Positions 7,014 to 17,189 of a DNA stretch of 64,000 nucleotides are shown in pieces; the stretch's first letter is position 1; every line of letters begins with the position of its first letter. Both the position numbers and the translations under genes were made by a program. The stretch comes from Bradyrhizobium sp. CCBAU 51627 (GTDB lineage: Bacteria > Pseudomonadota > Alphaproteobacteria > Rhizobiales > Xanthobacteraceae), in contig NZ_LBJG01000022.1 in the NCBI RefSeq assembly GCF_028128765.1, positions 113,014 to 177,013 on the forward strand, given 5' to 3'. The notes below the pieces were generated by a model that was given only the letters and a program-made list of their open reading frames with translations, had not been told where the DNA came from and did no database searches.

Positions 7014-8738
7014 ATGACCAGGAAGCAATGGCTATTGTCCGGCTTCGTCGCCTTCACATGTGTTGTCTCGACTGCTGCCATCGGCGGCCCGATCGAGAAC
7101 TACAGCCCCGTCACCTCACAACGTCTCGAAAATCCCGAGCCCGGCAATTGGATGCTTTATCGGCGCACCTATGACGGGCAGGGCTACAGCCCGCTGGACC
7201 AGATCAACACCTCTAACGTCAAGGATCTCACGCCGGTCTGGACCTTCGCCACCGGCGTCGTCGAAGGTCACGAGGCGCCGCCGATCGTCAACAACGGCGT
7301 GATGTTCGTGGCAACCCCGATGGGCCAGGTGATCGCGCTGAACGCGAAGACCGGCGACGAATACTGGCGCTACAAGCGGCAGTTGCCCGACGATCTGTTC
7401 CAGCTGCATCCGACCAGCCGCGGCGTCGGCCTGTGGGAGGACAAGCTCTATCTCGCCACCACCGACGACCACGTCGTCGCGCTCGATGCCAAGACCGGCA
7501 AGGTGGTGTGGGACACCAAGGTGCAGGACTACAGGAAGGGTCAGTACATGACCCTGATGCCGCTGATCGTCGATGGCAAGGTCATCGTCGGCGGCTCCGG
7601 CGGCGAGTTCGGCGTGCGCGGCTATGTCGCTGCCTTCGATGCCAAGGACGGCAAGGAGCTGTGGCGCACCTTCACCATTCCTGGAGAGGGCGAGCCCGGC
7701 CATGACACCTGGCAGGGTGATGACTGGAAGAACGGCGGCGGCTCGGCCTGGATGACCGGGACCTATGACAAGGATACCAAGACGATCTATTGGGGTGTCG
7801 GCAATGCCGCGCCGTGGCCTGGCGAGATGCATCCCGGCGACAATCTCTACACCTCGTCGGTGATCGCGCTCGATCCGGGCAACGGCAAGATCAAGACCTA
7901 TCACCAGTACCACCAGAACGATTCCTGGGACTGGGACGAGGTCGACGCACCGATGCTGATCGATCTCCAGCGCGATGGCCGCAGCATCAAGAGCCTGGTC
8001 CATCCAGGGCGCGACGCGATCTTCTGGGTGCTCGAGCGCACGCCGACCAAGATCAACTACGTCGCCGGCTGGCCATTCGTCTCGACCGACGTCTGGAAGG
8101 GCGTCGACGAGAGCGGCAAGCCGATCCTCGATCCCGCGCATAAGCCGGTGGTGGGCAAGCGCGTGGAGTTCTGCCCCTCATTGTGGGGCGGCAAGGACTG
8201 GCCATCGGCGGCCTACAGCCAAAAGACCGGCCTCGTCTACGTGCCCGCCAACGAGAATTTCTGCGGCGGCTTCACCGGCGAGAAGATCCCGCTCAAGCCC
8301 GGCGAACTCTGGCTCGGCACCAAGCCGGAGGATATCGGCCTGAAGACCAAGCCGGGCGCCGACCATTTCGGCGAGATCCAGGCCTGGGACCCTGCGACCG
8401 GCAAGAAGGTGTGGCAGCACAACTTCCCGAAGTCGCAGATGTTCGGCTCGGTCACGGCCACCGCGGGCGATCTCGTCTTCGCCGGCGGCACCAACGACCG
8501 CGACTTCCGCGCCTTCAATGCCAAGACCGGTGAGCTGCTCTGGCAGCAGAAGACCAACTCCGGCATCATGGGCATGCCGGTGTCCTATGAAATCGACGGC
8601 ACGCAATATATCGCGATCCAGTCGGGCTGGGGTGTGGACGCGCAGCGCATCCAGGACGCGCTTGCGACAAATAATATCGGCATCGAATCCAACGTGCCGC
8701 AGGGCGGCGTGATCTGGGTGTTCGCGCTGAAGAAATAA
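7014..8738 (+). CDS. PQQ-dependent alcohol dehydrogenase lacking the vicinal Cys pair, lanthanide-type ligands
   Basis: A 574-residue periplasmic quinoprotein of the methanol/ethanol dehydrogenase family, with signal peptide (about residues 1-24) and repeated W-docking propeller motifs such as LDAKTGKVVWDT. PQQ and metal ligands align with XoxF: E198 (GGEFG), N264 (GVGNAAPW), catalytic D306 and the extra D308 in WDWD. The D-x-D pair is the mark of lanthanide-dependent members. The adjacent cysteines of XoxF (C126-C127) are replaced by Q130-L131 (DLFQLHPTSRG), so the vicinal disulfide ring is missing. The ATG at 7014 follows AGGGGAAA. Its partner is probably the Rieske protein upstream rather than a cytochrome. 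Substrate unknown. Confidence 0.88.
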   Translation: MTRKQWLLSGFVAFTCVVSTAAIGGPIENYSPVTSQRLENPEPGNWMLYRRTYDGQGYSPLDQINTSNVKDLTPVWTFATGVVEGHEAPPIVNNGVMFVATPMGQVIALNAKTGDEYWRYKRQLPDDLFQLHPTSRGVGLWEDKLYLATTDDHVVALDAKTGKVVWDTKVQDYRKGQYMTLMPLIVDGKVIVGGSGGEFGVRGYVAAFDAKDGKELWRTFTIPGEGEPGHDTWQGDDWKNGGGSAWMTGTYDKDTKTIYWGVGNAAPWPGEMHPGDNLYTSSVIALDPGNGKIKTYHQYHQNDSWDWDEVDAPMLIDLQRDGRSIKSLVHPGRDAIFWVLERTPTKINYVAGWPFVSTDVWKGVDESGKPILDPAHKPVVGKRVEFCPSLWGGKDWPSAAYSQKTGLVYVPANENFCGGFTGEKIPLKPGELWLGTKPEDIGLKTKPGADHFGEIQAWDPATGKKVWQHNFPKSQMFGSVTATAGDLVFAGGTNDRDFRAFNAKTGELLWQQKTNSGIMGMPVSYEIDGTQYIAIQSGWGVDAQRIQDALATNNIGIESNVPQGGVIWVFALKK

Positions 8739-8785
8739 GCTCCGCAGGCGGATCGAGAGAAGCGGAGCAGCGGGGGGTGGCGAGA

Positions 8786-8809
8786 GCGGCGGACGGCAAC
8801 GTCCGCCGC
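8786..8809. terminator. Hairpin between convergent genes
   Basis: A perfect 10-bp stem (GCGGCGGACG/CGTCCGCCGC) closed by a GCAA tetraloop lies between the stop codons of the PQQ dehydrogenase (+) and a small exported protein gene (-). A bidirectional terminator is likely, although the T tract is weak. Confidence 0.55.
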
Positions 8810-8831
8810 ATCTTGCATGTGCGACTGGGGC

Positions 8832-9089
8832 CTACTTACCCTGGCGGTCGACCTTGTCCTTCTCCGCCTGATTCATCTCCCGAACCTTCGGATCGGTGCT
8901 GCTCTGCCCGGTGGTCTGGGTGGTCGAGGCGGGAGGGGTGCTGGCGTTGGGAAGCGAGCTCTGGTCCGATGCGGTCGGGCGCGTCGCCGTGGTCGGGGGC
9001 GTCGTGTTGCTCTGGGCGGAGGCGCCCGCAGCGGTCAAAAGAAAGGCGCTCGACAGCGAGACTGCGAGCGCCCTTGAGATGTTGGTCAT
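8832..9089 (-). CDS. Small exported Ser/Thr/Pro-rich protein
   Basis: An 85-residue protein of unknown function. The N-terminal 25 residues form a clear signal peptide ([17 protein letters not shown]). The mature part is low-complexity, rich in T, S, P and Q, and ends in a charged stretch ([16 protein letters not shown]). It lies between the convergent PQQ dehydrogenase and the molybdenum aldehyde oxidoreductase genes. I recognise no domain. Confidence 0.55.
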   Translation of the reverse strand: MTNISRALAVSLSSAFLLTAAGASAQSNTTPPTTATRPTASDQSSLPNASTPPASTTQTTGQSSTDPKVREMNQAEKDKVDRQGK

Positions 9090-9142
9090 CGAGCTGCTCC
9101 TGTCAGATCGATGAGAAACGGCGCGAGGCCGCTTGTGTTCCG

Positions 9143-11455
9143 TTACACTTCCAATTGCTTGCCGATCGGAAGCGTGCGGATGCGCTTGCCGGTCGCCGCG
9201 AAGATCGCGTTCATCAGCGCCGGTGCGAAGGGCGGCACGCCGGGCTCGCCGACGCCGCTCGGCGGCGTATCGGGTGCCGGTGGCACGATGTGGACGTTGG
9301 TCACCAGCGGCGCCTCGTCGATCCTGGCGACCTGGAAGTCGTCAAAATTATTCTGCTGCACCTTGCCGTCCTTGAACGTGACCTCGCCGTATTTGGCGAG
9401 GCTGAGCCCCATGATCGCGGCACCTTCGATCTGCGAGGCGATGCGCTCGGGGTTCACATAGGTGCCGCAGTCGATCGCGGTGTCGACCCGTGGCACCGTC
9501 AGCTTGCCCTTCTCGTCGACGGCGACCTCGACGATCGTGGCGATGTAGCTGACGAAGCTGCGGTGCACGGCGATGCCGAGACCGTGGCCCTTCGGGACCT
9601 GGCGGCCCCATTCACCCTTCTCGGCGACCAACTCGACCACCCTGCGCAGCCGCGCGGTGTCGATCGGGTAGCTGTCATAGGGCTCGCCGTAGTTCCACAT
9701 GTCCTTCACGGCGGGCTTGACGATGCGGGGTGTGCCGATCAGCGCGAGCAGCGTCTCCTTCTGGTCGCGTCCGGTCGCATTCGCGATCTCGCCGACCATC
9801 GATTGCACCGCGAAGGCGCGCGGGATGTTCGAGACCGATCGGAACCAGCCGATGCGGGTGTGCGCGGCAGCTTCCGGATTCTCGCAACTGATGTTGGCGA
9901 TTTCGAAGGGCATGTCGACGAGGCCCATGCCGAGCTCGAACGGCGCCTGGTGAACCGTGCCGGCGGCGAAAGTCGAAGCGATGCTGGGAGCCACGCTGCG
10001 GTGGCGCCAGGCGATTACCTTTCCGTCCTTGTCCAGTCCCGCCTCGATCCGCTCGGCCGAGACGGTGTGCAGGAAGCCGTTATGGATGTCGTCCTCGCGC
10101 GTCCATTGCACCTTGACGGGCGTGCCGAGCTCCTTCGACAGCAGAGCGGCTTCGAGCGCATAGTCGCACTTCGACTTGCGGCCGAATCCGCCGCCGAGCA
10201 GCGTCACGTTCACCGTGACGTTGCCCTCGGGGATGCCGAGCGTCTTGGCAACGTCCTCGCGAGTCCCGCCGGGGCTCTGCACCGGTGCCCAGATCTCAGC
10301 CTTGTCGCCCTTGACGTCGGCGACCGCGACCGGCGGCTCCATGCTGACATGGGCAAGATGAGGAATGTAGTACTCGCCCACGACGACCTTGTCGGCACTC
10401 TTCAAGGCGGCGTCCGCATCGCCCTCCTTGCGCACGACGAGACCCGGTTTGCGCGAGGCCTCCTCGAGATCCTTGCGATAGGCGACCGAGTCGTATTTGC
10501 CGTTGGCGCCGTCGTCCCAGACCAGCTTGAGCGCGTCGCGGCCCTTGATCGCCGCGCCGGTGTTGCGTGCGATCACCGCGACGCCGCCGAGCGGCTGGAA
10601 TTTCGACGGCCACGGCCAGCCGCGGACCTGCATCACCTTCTCGACGCCGGGCACTTTCAGCGCCGCATCCGGATCGAATGAGGTGAGCTTGCCGCCGGTC
10701 ACCGGCGGGCGCGCGATCACGGCATATTTCATGCCCGGAAGGCGCACGTCGGCGCCGTAGCGCGCCTTGCCGGTGGTGATGTCGTGGAGATCGACGATGC
10801 CAACCTGGCCCTTGCCGAGATAGCGGAAGTCCTTGGCGTCCTTCAGCTTGAGCCCTTCGATCGCAGGCACCGATTCCTTGGCGGCATCCGCTGCAAGCTC
10901 GCCGAAGCCGAGCTTGCGTCCGCTCGCGTTGTGGACCACCTCGTGATTGACCGCCTTCACTTCGGTTGCCGGCACGCCCCAGCGCTTGGCCGCGGCCTGC
11001 TCCAGCATGGTGCGCGCCGCAGCGCCGATCTGGCGCATCGGAAGCAGATAATGCCGCGTGCTGCGCGAGCCGTCGGTATCCTGATTGCCGAACTTGACTT
11101 CGTCGCCATGCGCCTGCTGCACCTTAACCTTGGCCCAGTCAGCCTCCATCTCCTCCGCCACGATCAGCGGCAGGCTGGTGCGCACGCCGGTACCCATCTC
11201 GGAGCGGTGGGCGACGATGGTGACAGTGCCGTCGGGCGCGACCGCCACGAACACGCGGGGGTCGACCACGACGCCATGCGGCATCTTGCCGGCGCCGGTC
11301 TCGTAGGCAAAGGCCTGGCGCGTCATCACGGGTGCGGCGAGCACGAAACCACCGGTGATGCCGAGCCCCTTCAGGATGCTGCGGCGCGAGATCTTCTCGA
11401 CCTTCAGATTCTTTTCGAAGCTGTGAAGCTTCCGGGGATTCTCGATGAAATTCAT
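9143..11455 (-). CDS. Xanthine dehydrogenase-family molybdopterin subunit (isoquinoline 1-oxidoreductase beta type)
   Basis: A 770-residue large subunit of the monomeric-Mo aldehyde/isoquinoline oxidoreductase family. A twin-arginine signal ([15 protein letters not shown], about residues 22-36) points to export as a folded enzyme. The molybdopterin-binding regions are recognisable by runs such as [20 protein letters not shown] and [18 protein letters not shown]; the latter region holds the expected catalytic Glu (GVGEP). It is coupled to the [2Fe-2S] subunit gene by a one-base gap. No FAD subunit is encoded, which fits the two-subunit IorAB form that uses a cytochrome or other periplasmic acceptor. 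In this setting it may oxidise an aldehyde made by the quinoproteins; the substrate is not evident. Confidence 0.88.
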   Translation of the reverse strand: MNFIENPRKLHSFEKNLKVEKISRRSILKGLGITGGFVLAAPVMTRQAFAYETGAGKMPHGVVVDPRVFVAVAPDGTVTIVAHRSEMGTGVRTSLPLIVAEEMEADWAKVKVQQAHGDEVKFGNQDTDGSRSTRHYLLPMRQIGAAARTMLEQAAAKRWGVPATEVKAVNHEVVHNASGRKLGFGELAADAAKESVPAIEGLKLKDAKDFRYLGKGQVGIVDLHDITTGKARYGADVRLPGMKYAVIARPPVTGGKLTSFDPDAALKVPGVEKVMQVRGWPWPSKFQPLGGVAVIARNTGAAIKGRDALKLVWDDGANGKYDSVAYRKDLEEASRKPGLVVRKEGDADAALKSADKVVVGEYYIPHLAHVSMEPPVAVADVKGDKAEIWAPVQSPGGTREDVAKTLGIPEGNVTVNVTLLGGGFGRKSKCDYALEAALLSKELGTPVKVQWTREDDIHNGFLHTVSAERIEAGLDKDGKVIAWRHRSVAPSIASTFAAGTVHQAPFELGMGLVDMPFEIANISCENPEAAAHTRIGWFRSVSNIPRAFAVQSMVGEIANATGRDQKETLLALIGTPRIVKPAVKDMWNYGEPYDSYPIDTARLRRVVELVAEKGEWGRQVPKGHGLGIAVHRSFVSYIATIVEVAVDEKGKLTVPRVDTAIDCGTYVNPERIASQIEGAAIMGLSLAKYGEVTFKDGKVQQNNFDDFQVARIDEAPLVTNVHIVPPAPDTPPSGVGEPGVPPFAPALMNAIFAATGKRIRTLPIGKQLEV

Positions 11456-11456
11456 G

Positions 11457-11909
11457 TCACACTCCCGTCGATGCGAGATGGACCGCGTTCTCGATGCGCT
11501 GATAGCAGCCGCAGCGGCAGATGTTGCCGGCCATCGCTTCGCGGATCTGGTCGTGCGACGGTTTCGGATTGTCCATCAGCAGCGCTGCGGCCTGCATGAT
11601 CTGGCCGGCCTGGCAGAAGCCGCATTGGGGAACATTGACCTGGCGCCAGGCCTTTTGGACCGGATGATCGCCCTCCGGATGCAGCCCCTCGATCGTGGTG
11701 ACCTCGCGTCCGGCGACGTCGTTGATCGATGTTATGCAGGAACGCACCGCCTCCTTGTCGACGATGACGGTGCACGCCCCGCACAGCGCCTTGCCGCAGC
11801 CGAATTTGGTACCGGTCAGTCCGGCTTCATCGCGCAGGAACCAGAGTAGCGGAAGGTCCGGGTCGCCGTCCCAGCTCTGTTCCTGCCCGTTGATCTTCAC
11901 CTTGATCAT
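11457..11909 (-). CDS. [2Fe-2S] subunit of the molybdenum oxidoreductase (IorA-like)
   Basis: A 150-residue subunit with two [2Fe-2S] domains. The plant-ferredoxin-type cluster uses C-x4-C-x2-C-x(n)-C in [13 protein letters not shown] and VRSC. The second, alpha-helical cluster uses QCGFCQAGQ and NICRCGCY. The length and motif order match isoquinoline 1-oxidoreductase alpha and CO-dehydrogenase small subunits. It has no signal peptide, so it would be carried out with the TAT-bearing large subunit. ATG at 11909 follows GAGGGA. Confidence 0.92.
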   Translation of the reverse strand: MIKVKINGQEQSWDGDPDLPLLWFLRDEAGLTGTKFGCGKALCGACTVIVDKEAVRSCITSINDVAGREVTTIEGLHPEGDHPVQKAWRQVNVPQCGFCQAGQIMQAAALLMDNPKPSHDQIREAMAGNICRCGCYQRIENAVHLASTGV

Positions 11910-12516
11910 GATCGTCCCTCGCTCTTCATAAGCTTGCTGATTTCAACATTGCCGATCTTGATCGGCGCAATGTCCGTTGCCTCATGTGACCGCATTTCAG
12001 CCCGTTGTCCTGCGCGAGCAGTCCCGGCGGGAAGCTGGAATGCGAATCGCGATGTCTGGATGTGCTCGATACCTCCCGTGTTCTTCTTGATTAATTGAAT
12101 TCGCGCGGCATCGTGACGACGCGACCGTAGCAGACATCGCGTCGGACCGGCGTTCACAGCCGGGTGTACTTGACGTGAACAGATTGCATCCGGGGTTTGT
12201 CAAAAGCAGGGCGCGGCAACAGGACGCTTGCTGCACGGCTACGGATCTGAGGCGACGAAAAAAGCTTCGTCCGCCAGAGGGACTGCGCGGACGAAGCAGT
12301 AGTCCTCAGTCGAGGGAGGGAGAATCGCAGGGCGCGCCTACTTCAAGCAGGAAGAGGGCGGCACCGCGCAGCCATTCAGAGACCAGGACTGAGGGAGCGG
12401 AACGCGCTCGCATACGCAATGTGCACAGGCGGCAAACTCGCCGCGATCATTCGATAACGGCACCCGTCCGCTCGCGGATCACCGGCGGGCGGACGGGCGA
12501 TGGCGAACGGCCTTGC
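11910..12516. other. Intergenic region upstream of the molybdenum oxidoreductase genes
   Basis: No credible gene. The left half is the presumed promoter region of the two-subunit oxidoreductase on the minus strand. The right half holds the minus-strand terminator at 12258-12297 that ends the xoxF-gfa unit. I see nothing else recognisable. Confidence 0.5.
12258..12297 (-). terminator. Rho-independent terminator of the xoxF-xoxG-frmA-gfa unit
   Basis: On the minus strand a perfect 11-bp stem (GCTTCGTCCGC/GCGGACGAAGC) with a 12-base loop is followed by six T residues. It lies 220 bp after the gfa stop codon and is the first such signal downstream of xoxF, so it probably ends that transcript. 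Confidence 0.8.
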
Positions 12517-13080
12517 TCAGGCGGCCTTGGCTTTCGCCACGTGGGTCGCGATCGCGTCCATCAGCGCCGGTGACAGGCAGTCATAGGGCTCGAGCCCAAT
12601 TTCCTTCAGGCGCGCCCGGATGCCGGCCATCTGCTCTGGCTTCACGCCCGATTCGATCACCGAGGAGACGAAGGCGGCGAATTGCGGCGCCTGCGAGCCC
12701 TGCTCCTGGAACAGCTCCGGATGGATGAAATCGAGACCGTAGAACGGATGGTTCTTGTTCTCGATGCGACCGAACATGTGGGTGCCGCAGGCCTTGCAGG
12801 CGTGCCGCTGGATCACCGCGGAAGGATCGACGATCTGGAGCTTGTCGCCGTTCTCGAGCACGGTGAGGTTCTGGCGCGGCACCACCGCAACGACCGAGAA
12901 GGTCGCGCCCTCCGGTTTCCAGCACTTGGTGCAGCCGCAGGCGTGGTTGTGCGCAACGTCGCCCTTGATGCCGACCTTGACCTGGTGGTCCTTGCATTTG
13001 CAGACGAGGGTGCCGCCGGCAAAGTGCCCGCTGCCCTGTTTGAGGCCGTTGTCGATCGAGGGATGGAGTGCAACAGTCAT
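12517..13080 (-). CDS. gfa: Glutathione-dependent formaldehyde-activating enzyme
   Basis: A 187-residue Gfa-family zinc protein that speeds formation of S-hydroxymethylglutathione from formaldehyde and GSH. Zinc ligands are visible as [18 protein letters not shown] and [13 protein letters not shown] at 13080 is preceded by AAGGAGGA, which settles the start against a longer frame. It is the last gene of xoxF-xoxG-frmA-gfa, 31 bp downstream of frmA. The product feeds the dehydrogenase encoded just upstream. Confidence 0.94.
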   Translation of the reverse strand: MTVALHPSIDNGLKQGSGHFAGGTLVCKCKDHQVKVGIKGDVAHNHACGCTKCWKPEGATFSVVAVVPRQNLTVLENGDKLQIVDPSAVIQRHACKACGTHMFGRIENKNHPFYGLDFIHPELFQEQGSQAPQFAAFVSSVIESGVKPEQMAGIRARLKEIGLEPYDCLSPALMDAIATHVAKAKAA

Positions 13081-13111
13081 GGGTCGATCCTCCTTGGGTG
13101 TGACGCTTGAG

Positions 13112-14221
13112 CTAGAACACGACGACTGAACGAATCGATTTGCCCTCATGCATCAGATCGAAGCCCTTGTTGATGTCTTCGAGCTTGAGCGTGTGGGTGA
13201 TCATCGGGTCGATCTGGATCTTTCCGTTCATGTACCAGTCGACGATCTTCGGTACGTCGGTGCGACCGCGGGCGCCGCCGAAGGCGGTGCCGCGCCAGTT
13301 GCGACCGGTCACGAGCTGGAACGGACGGGTGGCGATTTCCTTGCCGGCTTCGGCGACGCCGATGATGATCGAGGTGCCCCAGCCGCGATGGCAGGCTTCC
13401 AGCGCCTGGCGCATCACCGTGGTGTTGCCGGTGCAGTCGAACGTGTAGTCGGCGCCACCATCGGTCAGGCTGACGAGATGCGGCACGATGTCCCCGGTGA
13501 TCTTCTTGGGGTTGACGAAGTCGGTCATGCCGAACCGGCGGCCCCACTCCTCCTTGGAGTCGTTGATGTCGACGCCAATGATCTTGTCGGCGCCGGCCAT
13601 CTTGGCGCCCTGGATGACATTCAGCCCGATGCCACCGAGCCCGAACACGACCACGTTGGAGCCCGGCGTGACCTTCGCGGTGTTGACGACGGCGCCGACG
13701 CCAGTGGTGACGCCGCAGCCGATATAGCAGCTCTTGTCGAAGGGCGCGTCCTCGCGGATCTTCGCCACCGCAATCTCGGGCAGCACGGTGAAGTTCGAGA
13801 AGGTCGAGCAGCCCATATAATGGTAGATCGGCTTGCCCTTGTAGGAGAAGCGGCTGGTGCCGTCAGGCATGACGCCCTTGCCCTGCGTCGCGCGGATCGC
13901 GGTGCAGAGGTTGGTCTTCTGGCTCAGGCAGCTTTTGCACTGCCGGCATTCCGGCGTGTAGAGCGGAATAACGTGATCGCCCGGTTTCACGGACGTCACG
14001 CCCGCGCCAATCTCGCGAATGATGCCCGCGCCCTCATGGCCAAGGATCGACGGGAAGATTCCTTCGCTGTCGAAACCGTCGAGCGTGTAGGCGTCTGTGT
14101 GGCAGATGCCTGTTGCCTTGATTTCGACCAGCACTTCGCCGGCCTTCGGCCCCTCCAGATCGACCTCGACGATTTCGAGCGGCTTCTTGGCTTCGAAAGC
14201 GACAGCGGCACGTGTCTTCAT
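13112..14221 (-). CDS. frmA: S-(hydroxymethyl)glutathione dehydrogenase (class III alcohol dehydrogenase)
   Basis: A 369-residue zinc alcohol dehydrogenase of class III. The catalytic zinc site shows [10 protein letters not shown] and GHEGAG; the structural zinc lobe shows [15 protein letters not shown]. The NAD-binding glycine motif is GLGGIGLNV. It oxidises S-hydroxymethylglutathione to S-formylglutathione with NAD in the cytoplasm. RBS GAGGAG precedes the ATG. It lies between a cytochrome gene and gfa in the xoxF unit, so methanol oxidation and formaldehyde removal are transcribed together. Confidence 0.95.
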   Translation of the reverse strand: MKTRAAVAFEAKKPLEIVEVDLEGPKAGEVLVEIKATGICHTDAYTLDGFDSEGIFPSILGHEGAGIIREIGAGVTSVKPGDHVIPLYTPECRQCKSCLSQKTNLCTAIRATQGKGVMPDGTSRFSYKGKPIYHYMGCSTFSNFTVLPEIAVAKIREDAPFDKSCYIGCGVTTGVGAVVNTAKVTPGSNVVVFGLGGIGLNVIQGAKMAGADKIIGVDINDSKEEWGRRFGMTDFVNPKKITGDIVPHLVSLTDGGADYTFDCTGNTTVMRQALEACHRGWGTSIIIGVAEAGKEIATRPFQLVTGRNWRGTAFGGARGRTDVPKIVDWYMNGKIQIDPMITHTLKLEDINKGFDLMHEGKSIRSVVVF

Positions 14222-14282
14222 CGGTAACTCCTCAAATTCTCGCAGGATGCCAAGAGTTGAGTCTCAGCCGGGCTGCAAACGT

Positions 14283-14801
14283 TCATTTCTTGCCCATGCA
14301 CGAGTCTTCGTTCTTGGTGTAAGCGTCGTTCTTGTCCTCATGCTTGCTCGGACGGGCACGGCCCCAGGCCTCGTTGGAGCGGGCGCGCAGGTAGACGTAG
14401 AGATCGTCCATGTAACAGGCGACGTTCGGATTATCGCCGAACGCTGGCATCACGTTCTCCTGCGCGGTCGAGACGTTCTTGCGGCCGGAGGCGACGACGC
14501 CGAGGAAATCGGAATAGCTCATGGTCTTGAGCGAATCCTTCAACGCCGGCGCATAGGTCGAACCCATGCCGTCGGGGCCATGGCAGACGTGGCAATCCGA
14601 GTGGTAGCGGCGGTATCCGGAATAGGTGTACCAGTCCACCGATCCATCGGTGATCTTGTAGGTCGGATTACCCTCCTTATCGAGCCATTCACCAGTTTCG
14701 TTCTGCTTGACGGCGGTGGGGTCGCCCGAGCCGTCCGCGACAGCAATTCCTCCGGACGCAACGAAGATCATCGCAGCAATGACAGAGCATATTTTACGCA
14801 A
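14283..14801 (-). CDS. xoxG: XoxG-like c-type cytochrome for methanol oxidation
   Basis: A 172-residue exported mono-haem cytochrome c. The haem site is CHVCH in YHSDCHVCHGPDGMGSTYAP, and PAF near NVMPAFGDNPNVACYMDD supplies the probable Met ligand. Extra cysteines (NVACYMDD and EDSCMGKK) match the 'methanol metabolism-related' four-Cys cytochrome family. The TTG at 14801 is chosen because it is preceded by GAGGA and starts directly with the signal peptide RKICSVIAAMIFVASGG; a GTG at 14858 in the same frame would add 19 unlikely residues. It lies 80 bp downstream of xoxF and is its expected electron acceptor. Confidence 0.88.
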   Translation of the reverse strand: MRKICSVIAAMIFVASGGIAVADGSGDPTAVKQNETGEWLDKEGNPTYKITDGSVDWYTYSGYRRYHSDCHVCHGPDGMGSTYAPALKDSLKTMSYSDFLGVVASGRKNVSTAQENVMPAFGDNPNVACYMDDLYVYLRARSNEAWGRARPSKHEDKNDAYTKNEDSCMGKK

Positions 14802-14881
14802 GAGGTGTTCCTCAGAGGCGTTCGGTGGAGACGAGCCGGCGCGTGGAGTTTGATCCACGCGCCGGAGCGATACGGTTAGAG

Positions 14882-16687
14882 TTAGTTCGACGGCAGCGAG
14901 AACACGGTCAGCGTGCCGCCGAGTGCCGTGTAGTTGCTGAGCGCGGCGTAGCCACCAACAGCGCCGAGGCCAGCGGTCGGATCGGTCAGGCCCGCTGCCA
15001 GACCGATGCCGGCCCAGCCGCCCACGCCGGAGAGCACGGCAACATACTGCTTGCCGTTGTTCTCGTAGGTGGTGACGTTGCCGATGATGCCGGAGGGAGT
15101 CTTGAACTTGTAGAGCTCCTTGCCGGTCTTGGCATCGACCGCCTTCAGGTAGCCTTCGAGCGTGCCGTAGAACACCACGCCGCCGGCGGTTGCGAGCGCG
15201 CCCGACCAGACCGAGAACTGCTCCTTGTTCGACCAGACGATCTTGCCGGTCTTGCCGTCCCAGGCGATGAAGTTACCCATGTTGGTATCGCCCTGCGGCG
15301 GATACATCGAGAGCGTCGCGCCCACATAGGGCTGGCCCGCGGTGTAGCTCACCTTGAACGGTTCGTAGTCCATGCAGACGTGGTTGGTCGGAACGTAGAA
15401 CAATTGCGTGTCCGGCGAGTAGGCCGCCGGCTGCTCGTCCTTGGTGCCGAGCGCGGCCGGGCAGATGCCCTTCACGTTGTGATCTTCGCCGGCCTTGTCC
15501 GTCGAAGCTGCGTCGAGCACCTTCGGGCGGCCATAGGTGGGGGAGTTCTTGTCCATGTCGACGCCGGAGGTCCAGTTCACCTTCGGGTCATATTTCTGAG
15601 CGACCAGCAGCTCGCCCGTGGCGCGATCGAGCGTATAGCCGAGGCCGTTACGATCGAAATGCGTCAGCAGCTTGCGCGGCTGGCCGTTGATCGACTGGTC
15701 GGACAGGATCATCTCGTTGACGCCGTCATAGTCCCATTCGTCATGGGGCGTCATCTGATAGACCCACTTGGCGACACCGGTGTCCGGATTACGCGCCCAG
15801 ATCGTCATCGACCATTTGTTGTCGCCGGGACGCTGCTTCGGATTCCAGGTCGAGGGGTTGCCCGATCCGTAGTAGATCAGGTTCAGCTCGGGATCGTAGG
15901 AGATCCAGCCCCAAGTGGCGCCGCCGCCGATCTTCCACTGATCGCCCTGCCAGGTCTTGAGGCTCGAATCCTTGCCGATCGGCTTGCCGAGCGCGGTGGT
16001 CTTGTCGTCGACCAGGAGTTGGTCATCAGGACCTTCCGAATAGCCGCGCCAGGCCAGCTTGCCGGTCTTGATATCATAGGCGCTCATGTGAGCCTGGACA
16101 CCGAACTCACCACCGGAGATGCCGATCAGCACCTTGTCCTTGACGACCATAGGGGCCGAGGTGCCGGTCTCGCCCTTGCTGGGATCGCCGTTCTTCGCGG
16201 TCCATGCAACCTGACCGGTCTTGGCGTCGAGCGCGACGAGGGTCGTGTCAGCCTGATGCAGGAAGATCTTGCCGTCGCCGTAGGCGAGGCCACGGTTAAC
16301 CGTGTCGCAGCACATCACCGGGATGACGTTCGGATCCTGCTTCGGCTCGTACTTCCAGATGATCTTGTTCTCGTTGGAAAGGTCAATGGCGTAGACCTTG
16401 TTCGGGAACGGCGTGTGGACGTACATCGTATTGCCGATGATCAGGGGGCCGCCCTCGTGGCCGCGCAGCACGCCGGTCGAGAAGGTCCAGGCGACCTGCA
16501 GCTTGCCGACGTTTTGCGCGTTGATCTGGTTCAGCTTGGAATAGCGATGATTGGAATAGTCGCCGGTTGGCATCACCCAGTCTTTCGGGTTCTGCGACAT
16601 CTTGTTCAGCTCGTCATTGGCTGACGCGGTCCCGACGGCAAGAGCCGCCGCGGAGCCAAGGAAAGTCGCCAGTAGCACCTTGCGCAT
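14882..16687 (-). CDS. xoxF: Lanthanide-dependent methanol dehydrogenase XoxF
   Basis: A 601-residue periplasmic PQQ methanol dehydrogenase with a 23-residue signal peptide. Vicinal cysteines C126-C127 ([10 protein letters not shown]) form the disulfide next to PQQ. Metal and PQQ ligands are E194 (SGGEFG), N277 (GSGNPSTW), D319 and D321 (EWDYDGVNE). D321 replaces the Ala of calcium-dependent MxaF and marks the lanthanide form. Length and sequence fit the XoxF5 type. RBS GGAGGAA precedes the ATG. First gene of a unit with a cytochrome, frmA and gfa, and divergent from an AraC-type regulator across a 502-bp gap. No mxaI small-subunit gene is present. Confidence 0.97.
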   Translation of the reverse strand: MRKVLLATFLGSAAALAVGTASANDELNKMSQNPKDWVMPTGDYSNHRYSKLNQINAQNVGKLQVAWTFSTGVLRGHEGGPLIIGNTMYVHTPFPNKVYAIDLSNENKIIWKYEPKQDPNVIPVMCCDTVNRGLAYGDGKIFLHQADTTLVALDAKTGQVAWTAKNGDPSKGETGTSAPMVVKDKVLIGISGGEFGVQAHMSAYDIKTGKLAWRGYSEGPDDQLLVDDKTTALGKPIGKDSSLKTWQGDQWKIGGGATWGWISYDPELNLIYYGSGNPSTWNPKQRPGDNKWSMTIWARNPDTGVAKWVYQMTPHDEWDYDGVNEMILSDQSINGQPRKLLTHFDRNGLGYTLDRATGELLVAQKYDPKVNWTSGVDMDKNSPTYGRPKVLDAASTDKAGEDHNVKGICPAALGTKDEQPAAYSPDTQLFYVPTNHVCMDYEPFKVSYTAGQPYVGATLSMYPPQGDTNMGNFIAWDGKTGKIVWSNKEQFSVWSGALATAGGVVFYGTLEGYLKAVDAKTGKELYKFKTPSGIIGNVTTYENNGKQYVAVLSGVGGWAGIGLAAGLTDPTAGLGAVGGYAALSNYTALGGTLTVFSLPSN

Positions 16688-17189
16688 AGTTATTTCCTCC
16701 GTTGGTCTCGTTTATTGTTTCCGAAGCATTGCGTAGTCACCGGGCTTCTCGTCCGGCGTCTGCTCGTGCAGGGCGGTCACGATTGGGACCAGAAACGATG
16801 CTGTGCTGTTTCCTCCTCCTGATGAGAGCTACAGGTCCGCGTGCAGGAGCGGCCCGTTTTTTGTTTCCTGCCGCAATTCCTAACGACTTCGTCAACGGGA
16901 AACTTGCCCAAGAGAGAAGCTGGTTTGCTCGATAGCGCACGGATGCGAAGTTTTTGATTTTGCAGTAGCGAATTCAGCGGCTTCGGCGCTGGCGCAGTGC
17001 GGCGTTCGACGCTCAGGTTCCCCTTGACGGCGGTGCAACTAAGGCGGAGGATTGAACTTCAAGGGTGGCAACGGAGTGATGACGCTCGTTCTCAAAGACC
17101 GCCCGAATTTGAGGTAAACGCCACGCAATCACGGCTGAGGGCTCCAGCAGGCACTGGTCGCGATTCGCGTCGAATCCGGGGACACACCA
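16688..17189. other. Divergent promoter region between xoxF and an AraC-type regulator
   Basis: About 500 bp without a credible gene. It must hold the promoters for xoxF (minus) and the regulator gene (plus). I see no strong long palindrome or riboswitch-like structure. Confidence 0.55.

Noticed and set aside
7116..8141. A 341-codon minus-strand frame opposite the PQQ dehydrogenase
   Set aside because: It mirrors codon structure of the real gene on the other strand and has no recognisable fold; a high-GC shadow.
11906..12157. An 83-codon minus-strand frame upstream of the [2Fe-2S] subunit
   Set aside because: No RBS, no domain, and it lies in the probable promoter of the operon.
12175..12573. 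A 132-codon plus-strand frame across the gfa 3' end
   Set aside because: It spans the minus-strand terminator and part of gfa and is strongly R/G-biased.
14802..14858. GTG start at 14858 for the XoxG-like cytochrome
   Set aside because: It adds 19 polar residues before the signal peptide; the TTG at 14801 has GAGGA upstream and begins at the signal sequence.
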